From assembly GCA_943330985.1 (NCBI GenBank), contig CALQJV010000015.1:1-11421 (forward strand): a stretch of 11,421 nt of DNA. The letters run 5' to 3'. The notes beneath the pieces were generated by a model, which was given only the letters and a program-made list of their open reading frames with translations, was not told the origin of the DNA and did not search any database. The position numbers and the translations under genes were made by a program. Source of the DNA: Chitinophaga pinensis (GTDB lineage: Bacteria; Bacteroidota; Bacteroidia; M30B66). Positions 1 to 8,600 of the stretch are shown piece by piece; within the stretch, counting starts at the first letter, position 1, and every line of letters begins with the position of its first letter.

Positions 1-2579
1 AGGAAGCGGTTCAGCAAGCACAACAACTGGCTACTCAAAATGGGCAACAGGCAGTTGAAACAGGCCATCTTCTTAAAGGAGTTCTCGAAGTTGATGAGAA
101 TGTACTTCCATTTTTACTAAAAAAGCTAAGTGTTAATACACCTGCTTTAGTTTTAGCATTAGATAGTATCACTAAAGGCTATCCGAAAGTTTCGGGTGGT
201 TCTCCATACCTTTCCAATCCCGCTCAGGCGGCTTTAACCAAAGCCACATCCTTGATGCAGGAAATGAAAGATGAATTTGTTTCAATCGAACATTTGGCAC
301 TTGGAATTTTATCTGGAAATGATGCCGTTTCTCGTTTGATGAAAGATTCGGGTTTGAACGAAAAAGATTTTCGATCGGCTGTAGCTGAATTGCGAAAAGG
401 TGCACGTGTTACTTCTCAAACGAGCGAAGAAACATACAATGCATTAAATAAGTACGCAAAGAATCTCAATGAGATGGCGCGTAATGGAAAGCTCGATCCT
501 GTGATTGGTCGCGATGAAGAAATACGCCGAGTGCTTCAGATATTAAGTCGAAGAACGAAAAATAATCCCATATTAATTGGAGAACCTGGTGTAGGTAAAA
601 CTGCAATCGCCGAAGGTTTAGCTCATCGAATTGTAAATGGCGATGTTCCCGAAAATTTAAAAAGCAAGCAAATTTATTCGCTCGACATGGGCGCTTTGAT
701 TGCAGGTGCGAAGTACAAAGGGGAATTCGAAGAACGATTGAAATCGGTAGTGAAAGAAGTGACGGAATCTGAGGGCGATATCGTGCTTTTTATTGATGAG
801 ATTCATACACTTGTTGGAGCGGGTGGAGGTGAAGGAGCCATGGATGCTGCCAATATTCTCAAACCGGCTTTGTCTCGCGGTGAGTTGCGTGCCATTGGTG
901 CAACAACCTTAAACGAATACCAGAAATATTTCGAGAAAGACAAAGCGCTCGAACGTCGTTTCCAAAAGGTACTCATCGATGAACCCGAAGCGGCAGATGC
1001 GATTTCCATTTTACGGGGTTTGAAAGAGAAGTACGAAAATCACCACAAAGTACTCATCAAAGACGAAGCAATAATTGCAGCTGTTGAAATGAGTCAGCGG
1101 TATATCAATGATCGTTTCTTGCCCGATAAAGCCATCGATTTAATTGATGAAGCCGCTTCCAAATTGCGCATGGAAATTAATTCGCTTCCGGAAGAGTTGG
1201 ATGAATTAGAACGTAAAATTCGTCAGCTTGAAATTGAACGTGAAGCCATCAAACGTGAAAACGATCAAAAGAAATTATCCTCTTTAAGTGAAGAAATTGC
1301 CAACCTGGAACAAGACCGTTCTTCATTGCGATCGAAGTGGCAAAACGAAAAAGATGTTGTAGATCAGATTCAGAAAAACAAACAGCTTATCGACACTTAT
1401 AAATTTGAAGCCGAGCAGGCCGAACGCTCTGGAGACTTTGGGAAGGTTGCCGAATTGCGCTATGGGAAAATTAAAGATGCGGAAACCGAAATAGATGCCT
1501 TGCGACTTCAGCTTATTGAAACGCAAAGTGGAAAGGCGATGATTAAAGAAGAGGTTGATGCGCAAGATATTGCCGGTGTTGTTAGTCGTTGGACCGGAAT
1601 TCCTGTTGCGAGCATGTTGCAGAGCGAACGTGAGAAATTATTGAATCTAGAATCCGAATTGCACAAACGTGTGGTTGGACAGGAGGAAGCTATAGAGGCA
1701 GTTTCGGATGCCATTCGTAGAGCACGAGCAGGCTTGCAAGACAAGAAACGTCCCATTGGATCGTTCATTTTCTTGGGAACGACAGGTGTTGGGAAAACGG
1801 AATTAGCCAAAGCCTTGGCCGAATTCTTATTCAACAATGACCAGGCAATGACCCGCATCGACATGAGTGAATACCAAGAACGTCATACGGTAAGTCGCTT
1901 GGTTGGTGCGCCTCCGGGATATGTTGGATACGAAGAAGGTGGACAATTAACCGAAGCAGTTCGTCGCAAACCTTATAGCGTTGTGCTCCTCGATGAAATT
2001 GAAAAGGCCCATCCCGATGTATTCAATATTTTGTTACAAGTACTGGATGATGGTCGTTTGACTGATAACAAGGGTAGGGTTGTGAATTTCAAAAACACGA
2101 TCATCATCATGACCTCCAATATTGGATCACAATTGATTCAGGAGAGTTTCGAGGATTTGGTGAACAAGGAACTTGATGAAGTAATTGCCGAAGCCAAAGT
2201 GAATGTGTTTGAATTATTGAAACGCACCATTCGTCCTGAGTTTTTAAATCGTATTGACGATATCATTATGTTTCAACCTTTGAGTAGAAGCAATGTGGAA
2301 GAAATTGTACGGATGCAATTTTCGGGTGTTCAAGAAATGTTGAAAGAACAAGGATTTCAAATTGAAGCAACCGAAGAGGCCATTGAATGGTTGGCACAAT
2401 TAGGATACGACCCACAATTTGGCGCAAGACCCGTAAAACGACTATTTCAGAAGAAAGTGTTGAATGAGTTGAGTAAGCAAATATTGGCTGGAAGTATTTC
2501 TCAAGAACAACCTATTGTTTTGGATATGATTGAGAATCAATTGTTCTTTCGCAATAAACAAATGGAAGTATCCATTTAA
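1..2579 (+). CDS. clpB: ATP-dependent chaperone ClpB (Hsp100 disaggregase), 5'-partial
   Basis: ClpB is a cytoplasmic hexameric AAA+ machine that threads aggregated proteins through its central pore and works with DnaK/DnaJ/GrpE. The frame is open from base 3 and ends at TAA 2577-2579, giving 858 visible residues. ClpB is usually about 860 residues, so only some ten codons lie outside the window. TTG 252 is an internal Leu codon (residue 84), not the start. Numbering from base 3: Clp N-domain about 1-140; AAA-1 with Walker A GEPGVGKT (193-200), pore Tyr 238 in KYKGEFE, Walker B ending in DE (Glu 266) and the ERRFQKV arginine-finger segment; coiled-coil middle domain about 395-508; AAA-2 with Walker A GTTGVGKT (592-599), pore Tyr 640 in GYVGYEEGG, Walker B LLDE (Glu 665) and sensor-2 GARPVKR starting near 807. 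The long middle domain distinguishes it from ClpA and ClpC, and no IGF/LGF-type ClpP-binding loop was noticed. All catalytic residues are intact. The promoter is outside the window, so heat-shock control cannot be judged. Confidence 0.98.
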   Translation, partial: EAVQQAQQLATQNGQQAVETGHLLKGVLEVDENVLPFLLKKLSVNTPALVLALDSITKGYPKVSGGSPYLSNPAQAALTKATSLMQEMKDEFVSIEHLALGILSGNDAVSRLMKDSGLNEKDFRSAVAELRKGARVTSQTSEETYNALNKYAKNLNEMARNGKLDPVIGRDEEIRRVLQILSRRTKNNPILIGEPGVGKTAIAEGLAHRIVNGDVPENLKSKQIYSLDMGALIAGAKYKGEFEERLKSVVKEVTESEGDIVLFIDEIHTLVGAGGGEGAMDAANILKPALSRGELRAIGATTLNEYQKYFEKDKALERRFQKVLIDEPEAADAISILRGLKEKYENHHKVLIKDEAIIAAVEMSQRYINDRFLPDKAIDLIDEAASKLRMEINSLPEELDELERKIRQLEIEREAIKRENDQKKLSSLSEEIANLEQDRSSLRSKWQNEKDVVDQIQKNKQLIDTYKFEAEQAERSGDFGKVAELRYGKIKDAETEIDALRLQLIETQSGKAMIKEEVDAQDIAGVVSRWTGIPVASMLQSEREKLLNLESELHKRVVGQEEAIEAVSDAIRRARAGLQDKKRPIGSFIFLGTTGVGKTELAKALAEFLFNNDQAMTRIDMSEYQERHTVSRLVGAPPGYVGYEEGGQLTEAVRRKPYSVVLLDEIEKAHPDVFNILLQVLDDGRLTDNKGRVVNFKNTIIIMTSNIGSQLIQESFEDLVNKELDEVIAEAKVNVFELLKRTIRPEFLNRIDDIIMFQPLSRSNVEEIVRMQFSGVQEMLKEQGFQIEATEEAIEWLAQLGYDPQFGARPVKRLFQKKVLNELSKQILAGSISQEQPIVLDMIENQLFFRNKQMEVSI

Positions 2580-2601
2580 ATTGGAGATTGATCTAAATGA
2601 C

Positions 2602-2627
2602 AAAGGCTGCCCAATTGAGCAGCCTTT
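2602..2627. terminator. Probable bidirectional intrinsic terminator between convergent genes
   Basis: A perfect 9-bp inverted repeat (AAAGGCTGC at 2602-2610 and GCAGCCTTT at 2619-2627) encloses an 8-base loop. It sits 22 bases after the clpB stop and 20 bases before the stop of the opposing giant gene, the expected place for a shared terminator. The GC-rich core is flanked by A/T pairs, which would give a short U-run at the stem base in either direction. The U-tract after the stem is weak (ATCGTTTGATTT on the + side), so efficiency is uncertain. The rest of the 68-bp gap shows nothing else. Confidence 0.75.
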
Positions 2628-2647
2628 ATCGTTTGATTTACATTCTA

Positions 2648-5600
2648 TTAATGAGCAATAACGATACGAATCGATTTCACTGAATCATTTTGTTTCAATG
2701 AACCTGTGTAAACACCCGGAGCTAAATTCGCCGTAGAAATGCTATTTACTTTGTTCGAAATCTCAACACGTAAAACACACTTGCCGGCAACATCATTCAT
2801 TTCGAATAGCGCTTTATCGTTATCCGATTTAAAGATGTTTACGATTTGATTTGCTGGATTCGGATAGATTGAGAATCCGTTTTTACCAGAAACTTCAGTA
2901 ATACCGGTAGCATTGTTTGTTACCGTGATCATTGAACTAACCGTTGACTCACAACCACCATTCGAAGCTGTTAACGTTACCGTGTAAATACCCGGTTGAG
3001 TGTAAGCGTGAACAGGTGTTGCAGTTCCAGATAGTGTTACACCATCTCCGAAGTTCCATGTAAATTGACTTGCGCCTTGTGCTTCAGCAGAGAACTCAAC
3101 AATAGCATCAGCAATAGAAACTTCTGTTGCACTTGCTACGAATGTTGCAGGGCTTAAAATTGAGCCACCATCAACATTCACATATTGAGTAACAACATCT
3201 GTTGCCGTCAATGCTAAATCAACACCATAAGAACCCGTTGGAAGATTGTTGAATACATACTCTCCAACAAACGATGAACTTGTACCAACAACTACACCTT
3301 GGTCATTTCGCAATGTTGCAGAGATTGCGTTTTGATCGTTTGGATTATTGATAATCATTTTTCCATTGTTTTCACCTAAACAAGTTCCTGTTGCGGCAAC
3401 AGCTATTGGTGCCATGAAATGTAAACGGAAACGTGTTGAAGTAAACGATGGATCGTTTGTGAATGAGTATGAACCATTGAGACTCATTTTGTGGTATTCG
3501 CCAGTTAAAACATCTTCAATGTATACTCGAACGCTTGAATCGAAATTCTCAAAACCAGCTAACACGAATTTATGAGTTCCAGTAGCCGACATTACAGTTC
3601 CTAAATCAACAACACGTGTGTTTGTTAAATTTGGTAAGTACTGCGTAGTGTATTGTTGCTCGCCAATAAGCGTATACAATTCCAAAATGTCACTTGATGG
3701 CATACGCGGAGAATCGAATCCGAAATCAACACCTTCTGTTCCCGTATCACCAAAACCAACCAATACATCAAAGCTAATTTGATTTGGATTAGTTAAACGT
3801 AAACGAATTAAAGATAACGGATCGCTTTCTAAGAACTGGGTTGTGTTACCTGGGTAATTCGGAACCACCTGATTCGGAGAGAAGTTGATGTTAACCGCAG
3901 TAGAGCAAGCCGCTAAGAAACCTTGTGTTGGAGCAATTTCTTTTGCAGAGAAGCCAGGAACAATATTACCAGCTAAACCAGGTAACGAAGACATTACCAC
4001 ATAAGAACTAGTAGTGTAAGGAATCGTAGCACCAACATTCGACCATAAGTAAACAGATCCTAATGATGGATTACTTGCTTTTAATGCATCGTAAGAAAGT
4101 GCACCAGGGTAAGGATTTCCTAATAAGTTGAAAATATTAGGGCCATTTACAGTTGTTGGAATACTCACACTTGTTTGATTTGGAGCTCCTGTAAACGTTA
4201 CAGTTCCATTTCCAGCAAATGTTTGGATATACCCCTTACCTGGAGTCATTGTTTCTCCACTATTTATTTGTGTCCAGCCTAAAAGTGCACTGGCTGCAGT
4301 ACCAGCACCAGCTCCTGGATTTGTGTTGTTGTATTTGTAGATATTATTACCGTAGAGAGAAAGTAGTACATCTGTACTTGCAGAAGCTACCGGTGAAGAC
4401 CAGTAGTTGTATCCACCGTAAAGAGAACCACTTCGAACATAAACAATATTACCCGTAACAGTTCCACTATAGTTTTGAGATGGAACTGAAGAAGCAACTC
4501 CTCCAGATAATAGAACCGAATTGTTTTCGAAACGCATGTTACCATTACTTGCTGCAGTAACACCATTACGAACAGCAACAACTCCATAAAAACGAGCTGG
4601 ACATAACATAGTAGCCGTATTTAAACCGCCTTCATTAAAGCGAAGTGTTCCAGTACCATTAATTTTGGGACTTACTGCAAATCCAGAACGATTAATAAAG
4701 CTTGTGTATGTAGAACTCGCAGTTAAACGAAGTTCAGCTCCAGAGCTAATCGTTATATTCGGATTTTGATTCGAGAAGGTTGCAGCAAACTGAAGTCCAT
4801 GGCAATTTTGAGTACCCGTTACAACAGGATAAACATTACTCGCTGTCGCAGGAATAATTACAGTACTTGTTGATGTTGGAGATGTAAGCGCAGTCGCATC
4901 ACCACCTAAGTAATTTCCGGGATTCGTGAAATCATTGCTTGAAGCACCAGTCCAAATCAATCCATTGGTTACAGCCATTCTGATGTACTGAGCAGCAGTA
5001 GCATTACTTGCTATAGTTCTTGCTAAACGAATGTAAACAGTTGAACCCGGTGTTAATCCTGTCGCTGCAGCGTAAGCCATATTTGCAGCAGCTCCACCAT
5101 TGTTACAAGCCACTTGAGAAAGTCCTGTTGAACATGTCGACGCAGTGAAAATTTGAACCAAAGCACTTGTGATATTTAAGTTAGCAACTGGGTTATTGTG
5201 TTGTTGAGTTGTAACATGAATTTCTCCATTCGAAGGAACAACCGCACTGAACCAGATATCTTTATTGATTGCAACACAAGCAGCTCCAGGACTAGCTGTA
5301 GCTCCTGTTAATGAACGAATAAAGAACGTTGGTGTTGATGTTACAGTTACCAAACCAGCAGCTGAATTTGCAGCACAAATATCGTTGGTGATTGCTGGGT
5401 CAACGTTTACTAATACCGAAGCAGGACTGCTTGTGCAAGAAATAAGTGTATTGGTCCCGGTTACATTGTATGTAATTGTTGAGAATGGAGCAACATAAAC
5501 AGAGTCTTCATTTGTGCCTGCAATATATGGTGTTGTAAGAGAGGCATCTGTATAAATGTCAGTTGCAGGAGACCACAAATAGTTTGTGTTTGGCAGAAGT

Positions 5601-8600
5601 GCTGTTACAGCAAGTAATCTTGTTGGATTAGATGCATTAATTAAAGTTGAATTTGTATTCAAAGCAGGAGCAGCTGCAGCCGCAGCAACTAATGTCCCAA
5701 TAGAATTAATACCAATTGCGGAAATTGAATTAGATGCAATATTGACATTCGTACTAATTGAAGTCCAAGGAGAAGAGCCAGTATACAATGCTAAGCCCGC
5801 TTCTGGAATGCTATTCAATTCATTGTCAAAATACGCATAAGTAATATTCGCATTTAAACCAATATTTACAGTTGGGGTAATAGAGAAGTTACGAAGTAAG
5901 CTTGATGAAGTGCAACCAATATTACTACTTGTGCCAGTTTCACGAATAACAAATGTAGACCCAGGAGCTGAACCTAAAGCGGTTATTTCAACACCCAATC
6001 CGCCAAATGTCTGAAGTGCATTAGTTAAAGTTCGAGTTGTTTGAACAAATCCTAAAACATTTGATGTAGAAGTTTCTGAAATGGTGGCAGTACTTCCAAG
6101 GATCACTTTGTTAGAACCAGTAGTTAAAATACCGCTAGTGCAAGTAAAGTTACCATTAGTCTGCATATTGCCTGATACCAATGTTAATCCAGTTGCATTA
6201 TTAAGAACTACATTAAAGAATGAATCTCCACCTAAATAAGCAGTTGAATAAGTTTGAGCTGTAGTTCCACCAAAGATTAATGTACCTGCTGTTGGAAAAA
6301 TAACCGAACCACCAAGTGTGTTCGTGTAATTTCCATTAAGTGTAACACCTGTTGCAGGAGCATTTCCAAAATGAATTCCACCTGAATAAGAAGAGGTTCC
6401 TGAAATTGTTAGGTTGCCTTTGATGATTGTTGAACCTGTTCCTGCTCCAATTGGTTGGAAATTTACTTGATTAGATGTCGCACTATTTAAAATTACATTG
6501 TTTAATTCAGCAACTCCTGGTATTGCAGAACCACCTGCACCATTTAAACGAATGTTAACTGCAGCAGCAGGGAACCCATTCATAGAAAGTGTTCCAGTTA
6601 AATTATAGCTGGCAGCGATACCGTCTGTTTCGAAGTCACCACCTACATTTAATAAGTTGCCACCATCGATAAATGAAGTCCCGGCAGGCATATTCATTTT
6701 AATGTCATCTTGTGCATTTATTGTAGTAGAACCTCCAACTGATGATAATGTAAGCGATCCAGCTGTTTTAGTTAAACAATTGAACTGCGAACAACCTAGC
6801 GGATTACCATTTCCTTTCACAATTTGATTTCCATTTCCAGTTGTAACAAAACTTATGTAGGTTGTAAATCCACTTGTATAGGTACAAGGTGAAAGAATGG
6901 TTATGTTCCCTCCATAACTTAAGTTTGTATATGTCCCTATTGATGTATTCATCGTTACGCCATCGAGTGTAAGATCATTCTGAACAGCGAGTGCACCCGT
7001 GATATTTTTAGCACCAGCACCAACAAAATTTAAGTAGCCATAGGTTGTCGCATCTACGTTTTGAGTTCCGGAAATTGCACCATAGGTAACCGTACTTGTA
7101 GCATCAATAATTCCAAATACAGGGGATGTATTTGAACTTTCATTGGTAAAGGTATTGTTCGATCGAACATCTAGTAATGTTGCTGAGAATGTTAAACCAG
7201 CAGGAACAACAAATAAGTTAGTATCAAGTCCATTACCCACACTCACCTTAGAAGTAGCTCCAGATACTGTCCAATTAGCTCCAATAGTAGCTGCTGTTGC
7301 ATCGTGGTTGGCTATGTAAAAAACCTGACCAGCTGTTGTGAAATTTGCAGGCGCATTACCTGAACCATCCGTGTTATCGCCCCATGTCCCTAACACATTT
7401 AAATCTCCAGAAGATTTAGAATAGAATACAGAAGGATTGATGAACAATGGTTTTAAAATCAGATCATCCACACCCATTCCATGATCATTTCCTCCAATGT
7501 TTTCATCTCTCCAGCGAATCCAAACACTTGTTCCGTTTGGAGTTGTTCCCAAACCAATTATTTTATTCAGGGTGGCTTGATTAGCTGGAAGGTTTCCATT
7601 CAAAGCCGCAAACGTTGCTGTGTTAATGAGTGAAAGCATTTTCAGGTCATTGATGTTGTTCCATGTCCCTGTGCTCAAACTTGTTGCGTCGGTACTGTAT
7701 TCAAAATACAAAGCATCTAAACTAGTATTACCACCATTTCTCCACTGTTCACCCGTATAGGTAATGTCAATCGCATTGATGATACCACCAGTAATGTTGG
7801 TCAATTTCAATCCGAAATGAGTGGGAGTTAAGGATCCGGATGCAAGACTTCCAAGCGCACGGTCGGTATTTGTTCCAGTACCAAAACTATATGTGTTACC
7901 AGCAGGTGTTGCACCAGATCCATCGTAGGCGGAATAAGTAGAATTTGCGTTAGTTCCCTGCTCAAAGAGATAAGTTCCTTTAATGCTCAGGCTGGTTGTT
8001 CCTGTATTCGCTAGATCATCAAATGTAATAGTTGGTTCAGCATTGCCTAATGAACTCAAATAAATAGCATCATCATTATCTGTAATGGCAATATTAACTG
8101 CAGTTTGCGAGCCTAATCCCATTCCACTTGTTGGATTGGAAATGGTCAGTGTAGCCGTTTCATTTATTTCAAGAAGGTTGTCATCCAGAATTGTGAATGT
8201 GATTGATCCAGTTGTATTGCCAGCAAGTATCTTAATCTGAATTCCGGCAGCAGCATCTCCATCGGTGATGGTATAATCCGTGCCTGTAATGCCTGTTCCT
8301 GTTACAGTTACATCAACAGTTTGATCAGATAATACAGCATTATTAGTCGTTGCTGTGATCGTTACTACAGTGCCAGCTTGTTCTAGTCCTGTCGCGGTAT
8401 TTGCACTTAGAGATACAATAGCAGCAGCAACCACACCACTTGATGTTACCGTTTTGGGAATAGCACCCGTTGAAGTGATATTGATTACTTCATTGTTATA
8501 AGTTCCCGTAGTTAAACCAGCTTTCAAACGGGTGTAAATCGTTATTGGCTGAGCGGGTAAAGTACCGCCTGATTGTGTAATGGTAAGCGAAGAAGGATTG

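Noticed and set aside
252..405. TTG 252 as the start of clpB, and a short minus-strand frame over the same bases
   Set aside because: The ClpB frame runs unbroken upstream to base 3 with clear N-domain sequence (EAVQQAQQLA ... GHLLKGVLE), so TTG is an internal Leu. The minus frame is a shadow of clpB.
474..476. Internal ATG of clpB as a start for a shortened ClpB lacking the N-domain
   Set aside because: Escherichia coli makes such a form from an internal start near residue 149, and an in-frame ATG exists here at about the same place (residue 158). However, no ribosome binding site or other support is visible.
803..1864. Minus-strand open frames opposite clpB
   Set aside because: They lie antisense to highly conserved ClpB coding sequence and their translations look like no known protein; they are shadows.
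2591..2600. A small gene in the convergent intergenic gap
   Set aside because: The gap is 68 bases and is mostly occupied by the hairpin; the ATG at 2597-2599 has no room for a plausible independent gene.
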